The notes below the pieces were generated by a model. It had not been told where the DNA came from. It searched no databases and saw nothing but the letters and a program-made list of their open reading frames with translations. Source: Takakia lepidozioides (Eukaryota > Streptophyta > Takakiopsida > Takakiales > Takakiaceae). Taken from it: 64,000 bases of DNA. A program made the position numbers and the translations under genes. The stretch is taken from NCBI GenBank assembly GCA_030704615.1, contig CM060733.1:8682001-8746000 (forward strand), read 5' to 3'. Numbering within the stretch: the first letter of the stretch is position 1; each line of letters begins with the position of its first letter. This document shows, in pieces, positions 44,394 through 53,564 of this stretch.

Positions 44394-44741
44394 TCAACAG
44401 AAGAATGCTGGAACAGAATTCACCACATTTTTCAACAGCCATGGCATGCTGAGCTCCGCATTAGGAACGGTTTTGTTCCTTTTTGGTCTGGCCATACATG
44501 CGGCCGTTCCATCGACAATGTGCCGATTCAATCTGCTCTTATCTACCTTTACTTCCCCACAGTAAGGACATTTCAACTTAGCCTGGCCCTTTGCTCCCTC
44601 CACCTTGGCCTCTCTACACCTGGTGTGGCAGTACGCGATCATTGTAGCATGCTCATGCTCAGTGTACCAGAAGCGAACTCGTTCGCCATCCTTCTTCAAG
44701 TGATCAATGGAATAGTAGCCTCTCCAGGGAACAGATAACAA
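44394..44741 (-). CDS. CCHC zinc-finger (BED-like) exon of the 42-45 kb element
   Basis: The frame encodes GYYSIDHLKKDGERVRFWY, then KLKCPYCGEVKVDKSRLNRH followed by AACMARPKRNK. The spacing C-x2-C-x11-H-x7-C is like the BED-type fingers that bind DNA in hAT and related transposases. The open frame starts just after a stop, without a suitable ATG (an ATG 30 bases upstream, MADCYLF, is in another frame), so this is probably an internal exon or a broken gene. It ends at VNSVPAFFC. Neighbouring motif arrays and a second, divergent copy of the same finger at about 45560-45690 on the opposite strand suggest a transposon. Confidence 0.5.
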   Translation of the reverse strand: MLSVPWRGYYSIDHLKKDGERVRFWYTEHEHATMIAYCHTRCREAKVEGAKGQAKLKCPYCGEVKVDKSRLNRHIVDGTAACMARPKRNKTVPNAELSMPWLLKNVVNSVPAFFC

Positions 44742-45039
44742 TCAGCCATGGCAAAAGAAAAGTTGATAGAAGAGAAGAGAAGAAGAGCAAAGTCAAGACA
44801 AGACCAGAGAATTCCGAAGAACGCACAGCAGGGAGCACGCACAGCAAGGAGTGCAGGCAGAGAATAGGAACAGGGCTGTGAGAAGGGAAAAACTAAAGAA
44901 TGATCAAAGAACGAAGAACGAAGCTAGCTAGATGTCACCCGTAAGGCACGTCGGTTAAGCAAAAGACGACGGTTCATTAAAATCTGACAGCTTGCAATCA
45001 ATTATATCCGCACTGACTCACACGTGTATGAGTTGCAAT

Positions 45040-45480
45040 CCCGGTGTCACCCGGAATAACGGAGTGTAACCCTACACTTGTGAGCGCGACAAACCAGCCG
45101 TTACCCACATGCGAGACACGTCAAGTGTAACCCTCCATCATGTACCCACATATGATGTAACCCTTCGTCACAACCTCATGTACCCCTAGTCTATGTGACT
45201 CCCGAACACAACATCGATGTAAACCTGTCATATCAAACCATTAGTATGCAACCTCTAGGTAAACATGGTCAGTGTAACGTCCCACCCATGTAACCCTAGC
45301 CTATGTGGCTCCGCGAGCGCAACATCCACGTAACCCATCAAACATGTCAACCCCATCTAAACCTCCATTACTAAACCGTCTACCAAGCCACCATGTATTG
45401 AGAAAGAAAACACCGTGTAACCCCCTGTGTGTAACCATAGCACACGTGACGCAGTCATATAAACCATCAGTCATGTAACC
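45040..45480 (-). repeat. array C of TGTAACCC motifs (minus orientation)
   Basis: TGTAACCC and ATGTAACC variants recur about every 20-30 bases; this is the reverse complement of the motif in arrays A, B and D. Relative to the zinc-finger gene the arrays therefore point toward each other. Confidence 0.85.
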
Positions 45481-45549
45481 GGTTGACAGTGCTTGCAGAA
45501 CACGCAGGATTCGATACGTATTGCATCCAGAATAGCGATGAGTAGGCTG

Positions 45550-45875
45550 CCCCGGCTGGTGTGTGAACAAAAGATACACGAGAGGAAAGTGAATGGGCAC
45601 CCCGTTAAATGAGCGGCTGCTTGCATGGCTAGACCGAAAGAAACAAAACCCTTTCCTAATGCGGATCTCACGAATACCATAGCCATCGGGGACGGTGACA
45701 AAACAACAAGAAAGACATTGAGAAAGAAAAAAGATAGAGACAACCGTATCAATCGTAGAGAAAACCGTAGTAATATATTTGCCGGATCGTTGCACGGAAA
45801 GCGTTGTCTTGCATGTTGCTGGGAGGGCGATACTGAACTGAATGAACTACAAATCTTTCGCATTGATGTGTAAAG
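45550..45875 (+). pseudogene. divergent copy of the zinc-finger exon, plus strand
   Basis: The plus strand encodes LVCEQKIHERKVNGHPVK, one stop codon, then AAACMARPKETKPFPNADL, which lines up with CPYCGEVKVD...RH...AACMARPKRNKTVPNAEL of the minus-strand exon at 44394-44741. The first finger cysteine and the reading frame are damaged. An open frame follows to 45873. It is a second, decayed member of the same family in inverted orientation. Confidence 0.5.
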
Positions 45876-46014
45876 CTGATTGGGCGCCACGGGAATTGCA
45901 GAAAGCTGATGCCCCAAAGCGAAAAAACGAGCGAGCTAGGAATCTGAAAAACGGATGGAGAGAGCAATTAGGGTTTCGGCCTCCATTTCAACCTCCATTC
46001 GGCCGTTGGATAGT

Positions 46015-47350
46015 TTACACGTGTATGATGTACACGAGGCGGAGTTACAGAGGGTTACATGGGTTACAGAGGGTCACAGAGGGTTACATGGGTTACAAAG
46101 GGTTACAAAGGGTTACATGGAGTGAGGGTTACATAGGGGTGAGGGTGACACTCTGCGGTGTTACAGAGGGATACACGGGTTACAGAGGGTTACATGGTGG
46201 TGAGGGTTATAGAGGGTCACAGAGGGTTACATGGAATGAGGGTTATATGGGGGTGAGGGTGACATTCTGCGGTGTTACAGAGGGTTACATGGTGGTGAGG
46301 ATTACACCTGGTGAGGGTTACAGAGGGTTTCATGGAGTGAGGGTTACATAGGGGTGAGGGTGACACTCTGCGGTGTTACAAAGGGATACACGGGTTATAG
46401 AGGGTTACATGGTGGTGAGGGTTACAGAGGGTCACAGAGGATTACATGGGGATGAGGGTGACACTCTGCGGTGTTATAGAGGCTTACATGGTGGTGAGGG
46501 TTACAGAGGGTTACATGGAGTGAGGGTTACATAGGGGTGAGGGTGACACTCTGCGGTGTTATAGAGGGTTACATGGGTTACAAAGGGTTACATGGATTAC
46601 AGAGGATTACATGGTGGTGAGGGTTACAGAGGGTTACATGGAATGAGGGTTACATAGGGGTGAGGGTGACACTCTGCGGTGTTACAAATGGATACACGGG
46701 TTACAGAGGGTTACATGGTGGTGAGGGTCACAGAGGGTTACATAGAGTTAGGGTTACATGGGGATGAGGGTGACACTCTGCGGTGTTATAGAGGGTGACA
46801 TGGTGGTGAGGGTTACACCTGGTGCGGGTTACAGAGGGTTACATGGAGTGAGGGTTACATAGGGGTGAGGGTGACACTCTGCGGTGTTATAGAGGGTTAC
46901 ATGGGTTACAAAGGGTTACATGGATTACAGAGGATTACATGGTGGTGAGGGTTACAGAGGGTTATATGGAGTGAGGGTTACATAGGGGTGAGGGTGACAC
47001 TCTGCGGTGTTACAAAGGGATACACGGGTTACAGAGGGTTACATGGAGTGAGGGTTACATAGGGGTGCTGGTGATACTCTGCGGTGTTACAGAGGGTTAC
47101 ATGGTGGCGAGGGTTACAGGTGAGGGTTACATGTTGAGGGTTACAGAGGGTCATGGGGTTACATGGGTTAAGAGGGTCACGGAAGATTACATGGGTTGCA
47201 AAGTTTTACAGAGGGTCACATGGAGTGAGGGTTACATAGGGGTGGGGGTGACACTCTGTGGTGTTACAGAGGGTCATGGGGTTACATGGGTTGTAGAGGG
47301 TTGCAGAGGGTTACATGGGTTACAGAGGGTTACATGGTGGTTAGTGGTTA
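46015..47350 (+). repeat. array D: 1.3-kb GAGGGTTACA array with higher-order structure
   Basis: GAGGGTTACATGG-type words fill the region on the plus strand. A secondary marker, GACACTCTGCGGTGTTA, recurs about eleven times at roughly 75-180-base spacing (for example near 46147, 46260, 46362, 46460, 46544, 46668, 46767, 46876, 46996 and 47070), giving a higher-order repeat. The strong strand asymmetry leaves hundreds of bases of closely spaced GGG triplets. Confidence 0.92.
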
Positions 47351-47400
47351 CTGGCGGACTGGTGTCGCAGAACGATGACGACGCGCCGGGGGCGACGACG

Positions 47401-47828
47401 CCGATGGGATGAGAGCGGGGGTGGGGAGGGATTGACCGAGCCCAGCCAGCTGCCTTTCGATGGCTGCCGGAGGCGGAGAACCGGCGGTACGGGGTGTCAG
47501 GGCTGGACCGTCCTGTCCTGACGCGCTCGCATTAAGTTCTTATATTATTACTATTATCTACCAATTCAAATAACCGCCCAACATTGGAATTTATGACAGA
47601 ATATTCCATTTTACGGCGCGTCGTCGCCGCCGATGGGATGAGAGCGGGGGTGGGGAGGGATTGACCGAGCCCAGCCAGCTGCCTTTCGATGGCTGCCCGG
47701 AGGCGGAGAACCGGCGGTACGGGGTGTCAGGGCTGGACCGTCCTGAAGTTCTTACATTATTCCTATTATCTTCCAATTCAAATAACCGCCCAACATTGGA
47801 ATTTATGACAGAATATTCCATTTAAAAA
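47401..47828. repeat. tandem duplication, 229-bp offset
   Basis: The block starting CCGATGGGATGAGAGCGGGG at 47401 is repeated from 47630 with few changes; the second copy lacks about 21 bases after CTGGACCGTCCTG. No gene is evident in it. Confidence 0.9.
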
Positions 47829-48025
47829 TAAATAAATAAAAAATCCACCGCCCCCACCTGGGACAATTCAGGCCCTTGAGGAGGGGATTACCCCCTCTCA
47901 TATATGGGCCATGGAGACCTACAGGACAATCAACGCCCAGCACAAACAGTCCCACAAATGGGTTTGAACCCTAAACCACCATGGCGACACACTGCACACT
48001 TACCAGCTGAGCTACCAGCCGACAT
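47826..48025 (-). mobile_element. tRNA-derived SINE, minus strand
   Basis: On the minus strand: A box TAGCTCAGCTGG, B box GGGTTCAAACC, a body ending in AAGGGCCTGAATTG and a T-rich tail. It is close in sequence to the SINE at 1631-1840 and so marks a multi-copy family. Confidence 0.8.
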
Positions 48026-48109
48026 GATTCATTTTAACTTTTTGAGGTTCAAAAAGTGCGAAATTTCGCCAGAAATAAAAACACTGCATTGATTCCCCAC
48101 AAGATTGCC

Positions 48110-48225
48110 ACCTTTAAGAAATGACCCGCCGAAGCAGCGGGTGACAGGGGAAGAGCGAGGTTCAATCACCTTTAAGAAATGACCCGCCGAAGCAGAGGGT
48201 GACAGGGGAAGAGCGAGTTTCGATC
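48110..48225. repeat. 58-bp tandem duplication
   Basis: ACCTTTAAGAAATGACCCGC starts at 48110 and again at 48168, and the two 58-base units differ at only a few positions. Confidence 0.85.
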
Positions 48226-49373
48226 TCTGTCTGCGGAGCGATGGTGGCAGCGAGCTCCCGAGCTCTGCTGAGCTCGCGCGGAGAGGCCATAAGGAAGGTT
48301 GTGATTTCTCTGTATTGGAAAGGGGAGGATGCCTTATATCTTGCAGCAGACTGAGGGAGTTCAAAGTGGCATCCAAATTGGCAATGCTGGGCCCTGTATT
48401 CTTGAAAGTGATGGCTGTGGCGCCTCACAAGCCTTCAGTGCAGCTGGAAGAAGAAACAGGCATGATTCTATTGTCGTATTGTTTGGTTGATTAGAAATTT
48501 TGTACGTTAGAGCCATCCAGGCTGCAAAGTATCCTGGATTAATAACAGCGGAAAAGTACACCCATTTTGGTCTATCAATTTCATACCACGGTCAAATAAG
48601 GGGCTTTGCAGGAAGGTGACATGACCTACATCGATACTCTCCACCCTGAGCTCCTTCAGCATCTTCTGAAACTCGTCGTATATTTCTCTCCCTGTCGCGG
48701 GGGGGCAGAGATAGAGATTTGCATGGCTGAAAGCCTATTCTTTCTTATTACGACGTGCAGGCCAACCACTGAACCTAGAACAGCTTTGGCGGGACCTCAC
48801 GTCAAAAATCATGATAAAGATAATCTTGCTGTCATATACGCAGGAGTGATTCTGATTGGTGGATCTGTTGGTTGTTAATTTCCATAGCATAAAATTTGGT
48901 CCGAAGTTGTGGACTATCGTTTGGTAAGATGAGAGCTTTGTGTGGATGTACTACAGTCTATATGGGCCTGTGGTTGAAGCTATGCCATTCAAACACTGAT
49001 TTGCACAGAAGAATCCAGATCCCTAGACTTCAGATATTAGTGCACAATTGGAGCTCCTGGGGATTGGAGGTGGGGGAATCCCCGTGAAATCAAAGCTAGC
49101 TGCCATATCACAAGGTCGATCATTGTCGGGTGATGCTCTATATCGTTGTTGGGCTCTGCTACAGGCCGAAGACTACAACGGGTGCTGTTGTGGATGATGA
49201 GTCTACAGTAGAATTGCTATAATTTCTCTCAAATGAATGTGCCATCATTGTGTATCCAAAATAACATGGAGCGAATTTCTTGCCTCACGAAGAGATCTTC
49301 CTTGAAAGTATTCATGAGTGTTGAGCTGTACTCTATTACATAGTTTGTAACGAGGAGTTCTGAGCTATGCAGG
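48226..49373. other. upstream region of the PPR gene, no gene recognised
   Basis: Minus-strand frames at 48029-48561 and plus-strand frames at 48606-48878 are not recognisable. The last few hundred bases probably hold the promoter and 5' UTR of the PPR gene. Confidence 0.4.
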
Positions 49374-51023
49374 ATGGCAGGGTTCAATCAGAAAAACATA
49401 TTTACTGGACATCAGACTGGCAGCAGGGATGTCACTTCCACCGTCACCTCCACTGCCACCACTGGTTTTGAAAGAGGACACAGAGACAGAGTCAACAAGA
49501 AGACTTCAGGGACTTGTGGGGATGTGATGTCATTATCTAAGGAGGGACGACTGAAAGAGGCGCTACACATTTTGAACCAACCAGACCTTTGGGCAGACTG
49601 CAATACTTATGTTTGTCTCTTGAAGGGGTGCATCAAGATGAAAGCCCTCACAGAGGGAAAGCAGGTGCATGCCCATATCATCCAACGTGGATTCCTGCCA
49701 AGCATGTACCTGCACAACACCCTTATCAACATGTATGCCAAGTGCGGGAAGGTGGGGGATGCACGCCAAGTGTTTGACAAAATGCCTGAACGAGATAAGT
49801 TTACATGGAGTATGATGATCGAAGGATATGCCAAGCAAGGGCTTGCGGAGAAGGCTTTCGAAATCTATGAACAAATTAAGGAGGAAAGAGTGATGCCTGA
49901 CAGGGTAACATTCACTTGTGTTCTCAACGTTTGTGCCATGCTAGGAGCCTTGGACAGGGGACAGCGGGTCCATGCTGACATCATCAACACAGGAATTGCA
50001 TCAGACATCACTTTGGAGACTACCCTTGTTGACATGTATGCAAAATGCGGAAGCGTAAGGGATGCTCGTCACGTGTTTGACAAAATGGCGAAACGAAATG
50101 TGTTCTCTTGGACCGCCATGATCAAAGGCTATGCCCAGCATGGACACTTCAAAGATGCTTTCAAGATCTATGAGCAAATGCAGCAGGAGGGCTTGAAGCC
50201 AGACGGTATCACCTTCCTGTCTCTTCTCTCTGTATGTAGCCATGCAGGCCTCATAGATGAAGGATGGCACTACTTTGTTTCGATGAGTAGAGATCATGGT
50301 CTCACACCTACACTAGAGCATTTTGGTTGTATGGTGGCTCTTCTAGGGCGTGCAGGGCAACTGGAAGAGGCAGAGGACTTCATTAATGAAATGCCAATCA
50401 AACCAGATGCTCGGGTGTGGCGGGCTTTGCTTGGTGCCTGCAGAATTCATGGAAATGTGGGGGTAGCAGAACATGTTGCGAAATCAATTTTGAGGTGTGA
50501 TCCACAGCATTCTGGAGCTTATGTGCTGCTATCAAACATCTATGCTGCTGCTGGCAGATGGGATGATAAAGCAAAAATTAGACAAATGATGGAGGAAAGA
50601 GGTATCAGAAAGGAGGCAGGGTGGAGCTGCATTGAGGTCAATAACCAGGTGCATGAATTTGTTGTAGAAGACACACTGCATCCTCAAATTGAGGAAATCC
50701 ATGCTGAGCTGGAGAGATTGTATGGGCGGATGAAGGAGGCTGGGTATGTGCCCGACACTCGTTTCGTGTTGCATGATGTGGAGGAGGAACAGAAGGAAGC
50801 TTCTCTTTGGCACCACAGTGAGAAGCTAGCAATTGCTTTTGGGCTTATTAACACTCCCCCTGGGACACCCATCCGCATCATCAAGAACCTTCGTGTGTGC
50901 GGTGACTGCCACACAGCCATTAAGTTCATCTCCAGGATTGTTGGGCGAGTAGTTATTCTACGGGATACCAACCGTTTTCACCACTTCCAAGCAGGGGTCT
51001 GCTCTTGTGGGGATTACTGGTGA
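49374..51023 (+). CDS. PPR protein, PLS class with E and DYW domains
   Basis: The 549-residue intronless product is a DYW-type pentatricopeptide protein: PPR repeats bind one RNA base each in mitochondria or plastids and the DYW domain is the cytidine deaminase that edits C to U. Approximate layout: N-terminal leader 1-52; repeat series 53-345 with S motifs carrying INMYAKCGKVGDARQVF and VDMYAKCGSVRDARHVF; E1 346-379; E2 380-413; PG-box region 414-472 (GYVPDTRFVLHDVEEE); DYW 473-549 with HSEKLAIAFG, CGDCH, the zinc ligand HHFQAGVCSC and the terminal GDYW. The deaminase core HxE...CxxC is complete. The leader is Thr-rich and not strongly basic, so the target organelle is unclear. I start at the ATG at 49374; an upstream ATG at 49366 is in another frame. 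It appears intact and is the paralogue of the pseudogene at 34620-35944. Confidence 0.95.
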   Translation: MAGFNQKNIFTGHQTGSRDVTSTVTSTATTGFERGHRDRVNKKTSGTCGDVMSLSKEGRLKEALHILNQPDLWADCNTYVCLLKGCIKMKALTEGKQVHAHIIQRGFLPSMYLHNTLINMYAKCGKVGDARQVFDKMPERDKFTWSMMIEGYAKQGLAEKAFEIYEQIKEERVMPDRVTFTCVLNVCAMLGALDRGQRVHADIINTGIASDITLETTLVDMYAKCGSVRDARHVFDKMAKRNVFSWTAMIKGYAQHGHFKDAFKIYEQMQQEGLKPDGITFLSLLSVCSHAGLIDEGWHYFVSMSRDHGLTPTLEHFGCMVALLGRAGQLEEAEDFINEMPIKPDARVWRALLGACRIHGNVGVAEHVAKSILRCDPQHSGAYVLLSNIYAAAGRWDDKAKIRQMMEERGIRKEAGWSCIEVNNQVHEFVVEDTLHPQIEEIHAELERLYGRMKEAGYVPDTRFVLHDVEEEQKEASLWHHSEKLAIAFGLINTPPGTPIRIIKNLRVCGDCHTAIKFISRIVGRVVILRDTNRFHHFQAGVCSCGDYW

Positions 51024-51781
51024 AACTAACACCACGCCAAGTACCATGACAGAAAGCATGACCTGAACTTAGTGGCTACGTGGCTTCAGAGGCAGAGATT
51101 CTCCCAGCATCTATTGAAGAAAAACAGCCGAAAGATGCACCTGAGATCCATGGATGCAGCAACGAGTCGGACAATTTGTATGGCATTGATGGATCCTCAG
51201 AAGAAGACCAGAAAAGAGCCCAACCGTTTGGTGCTAAGGTCAGATCGCTTTCTGCAAAGCTTGTTTTGCAAGCTTGTCTAAGCTGTTTCCTTTCCTTCCT
51301 CGTAAATTAGTTATTCCCCCATTATTGCTATTAACTGGTTTGATAGTCCCATCAATCTCAACAGCCTTAGAGTGTACTCAGTAAAGATTTGAAGCTTGCA
51401 AGTACATGCTGAAAGATGTTGGGCAAAACAGCCTCATAAGGCACAGTCCAGTGAAAGTAGGGCAACCAGATAGCTGTGCTTCTCACTTATTTGCTCATCA
51501 GAAGCACTCTAAACCAATGCCAGCAAAGGAGTTAGATCAGCAATGGAGAAGTCCTCTTGTTCATGGGGGGTCTCTAGAGGTTTTGATTGATTTCTTGGGG
51601 CAATGGGCCTCAAAAATGTAGTCAATTAGCTGAAGTTGTGTAATTGATTTCATCACCTCAAATGGGATGCAGCCCATGGAAGCCCATGTACACGAGTACA
51701 CGAGTACACGAGTAAAGCAAAGGCATGCAAAGCTGTAAAACAATGTGAGCCCTTCTTTTACCGGCTCATTTTGTTTGAGCC
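51024..51781. other. 3' flank of the PPR gene; short tandem repeat
   Basis: This should contain the PPR 3' UTR. An 8-base unit (TACACGAG) is repeated three times at about 51688-51711. No gene is recognised. Confidence 0.5.
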
Positions 51782-53564
51782 TTATGGTGAACTTACATCT
51801 GATTCACTTTGCTGTAAGAGAGACCCTGAGCCAGTGCCCTTTTGATTTAAGGATCCAAGCGTCTGTGAAGTTGAAGACCTCATCATCGCCCTAATATCGA
51901 AGTACTCAGAATCGAAACTGCCGCTGTTGGAAACTGAGGGCTTGTGCTCAGAGAATCCATGAACTTTACTTGTGTTTGGTGATAGGCATCTGCTGTCGCA
52001 TATTCCATCACTAAGCGTGTGCTTCATCCGGCTCAGCATTGCATTCAGCTCCGGAGCTCATCCATGTATCGATGAGGTGGATTGTAGATTTGATCATTCC
52101 TACTCATACAACTGCACTGAAAGAATTGCGCTGAAGAATGGGTTGGGCAGAAGATGTTTGATGTTGTTGTATCACACCTTTAGTTCTCTCTCTTTATTAG
52201 CAGGGAATAAGAAGAGTGTCTTGCACAACGTTTTCGTCAACCTACAGAGTATTCATTGCATGTGTACAACATAAACAACCCAGTGATTCAAGACTAGCCC
52301 CCGCATCAGCACGAGGCGTTCAGTTCTGGGAGTGTATCTGCAATCCAGCATGCACACTTGCCGACATGCTAGTATAGTCTTCCAACTCCCCTGCTTGCAT
52401 TATACATCGCGCATGCTCATGGGTGGTCAGATCTTGGGAATCACGGAATTGTCCTGGACTGAAGAAAACTAGTGCGGTCAAGTGGTGAGGCCTACCCAGG
52501 CCAACTGCAGATTGGGGCCATTGCACTAATTCTGTGCACAGAACAGTGAGAGTATAATGAAACTGATATTAGCTCTGTTCAGTCAAGTAAGGCTCTTGCT
52601 TTTACATAAAACGATCCATACAGCTTCCTTGAGATGGAATCTCAGCCCTTTCCCAACAGAAAAGGCCACAATCATCGTCCACTAATTGTTGTTGGGGGAG
52701 GTCAAATGTGGTTGTGCCCAAATTGTATTAATCATCACATTGGGGGAAGGGTCTCGTTTTTCTTTATAAGCTCTTTCCTGTAAGGTATTAGAAACCGTTC
52801 CAAGCCTGTATAGAACGCAACAGTCACATGATCAGCAACTCTGCTCAAGTGCATGCAACCTTCAAGATCTTAAACTAATACCACAGAGAACACGAGTTAA
52901 TTTACACTTGCAGAAGTTAGCAACAAACAAAACAGTAGAAACAAGAGCCAGACTGACAAGAGTATTGACTGTTTCCAGTAGACATGCTATGAAGTACCTT
53001 AGGGGAAGGTGCATGGATATGAGTGAGGTACAGTCAGAAACACGCATAACAGTGATTAATGGACTTACCAAACAAGTAGAGGTTGCGAAAAGATCCAGAA
53101 ATGTTTCTCCTTTCTTGTTCAGGGATATTTTGTAAGCAATTCAAGAACTCCAAATCAGCCTTGTGCAAAGCTGCTTGATTGTGACTGTCATACCCTATAT
53201 CATGCCGGTAACAGCAATGATCCAACCAATCAATGGGTTTCTTGTCCCACAATAATGAGCCAGAGTCCCGCCCACTGGACCAATTCGGCCCACAATAGTT
53301 CCCATACCTGGGGAAAAACCTAGAGAAAACGTTTCGAGGACCTGTGTGCCAGGGTAGCTGAGCAGTGTAAGGCACAAACTCTGGGAGTAGACATCCGGGC
53401 TGTTGCTTCACCTCCACCTCGACAACCTCTGCAGTAACTGGCAATGGGTCCCTGGTCCGCAAGACCATATTTTGAGAAGAATTAGAATGCTCTGGCAATG
53501 GGTCACTGGTCCGCAAGACCATATTTTGAGGAGAATTAGAATGCTTCAAGGCGTCAAACTTCAT
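51782..53564 (-). CDS. phospholipase A2-family protein (first exon firm, last exon tentative)
   Basis: Exon 1 (53069-53564) encodes 165 residues from the ATG at 53564 and ends at a consensus donor, TTTG|GTAAGT. It contains RYGNYCGPNWSSG (the calcium loop) and WLDHCCYRHDIGYDSHNQ (the His-Asp active site helix), the hallmarks of secreted-type phospholipase A2, which releases fatty acids from the sn-2 position of phospholipids. It lacks an obvious signal peptide and has an N-terminal extension with an 18-codon tandem duplication. A later exon at 51782-52056, beginning with CT after an AG and ending at TAA, restores the phase (exon 1 leaves one base) and would add about 90 Ser-rich residues; its acceptor lacks a good pyrimidine tract, so it is uncertain, and other exons could lie between 52057 and 53068. 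The PLA2 call is much surer than the gene's extent. Confidence 0.75.
53440..53547 (-). repeat. 54-bp coding duplication in the PLA2 N-terminus
   Basis: Two copies of a 54-base unit, beginning GGCAATGGGTC at 53440 and 53494, encode two near-identical copies of an 18-residue block beginning HSNS. Confidence 0.85.

Noticed and set aside
45842-46351. 169-residue coding sequence rich in GYMG/GYRG
   Set aside because: The frame is an unavoidable product of the array repeat (about three bases per codon with no stop in this phase) and not a gene.
46015-47350. telomere or interstitial telomeric repeat
   Set aside because: The unit is GGGTTACA-like with extra bases, not TTTAGGG, and the spacing is irregular.
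49366-49373. alternative PPR start codon
   Set aside because: The ATG at 49366 is in another frame and its frame soon stops, so it is at most a short upstream ORF.
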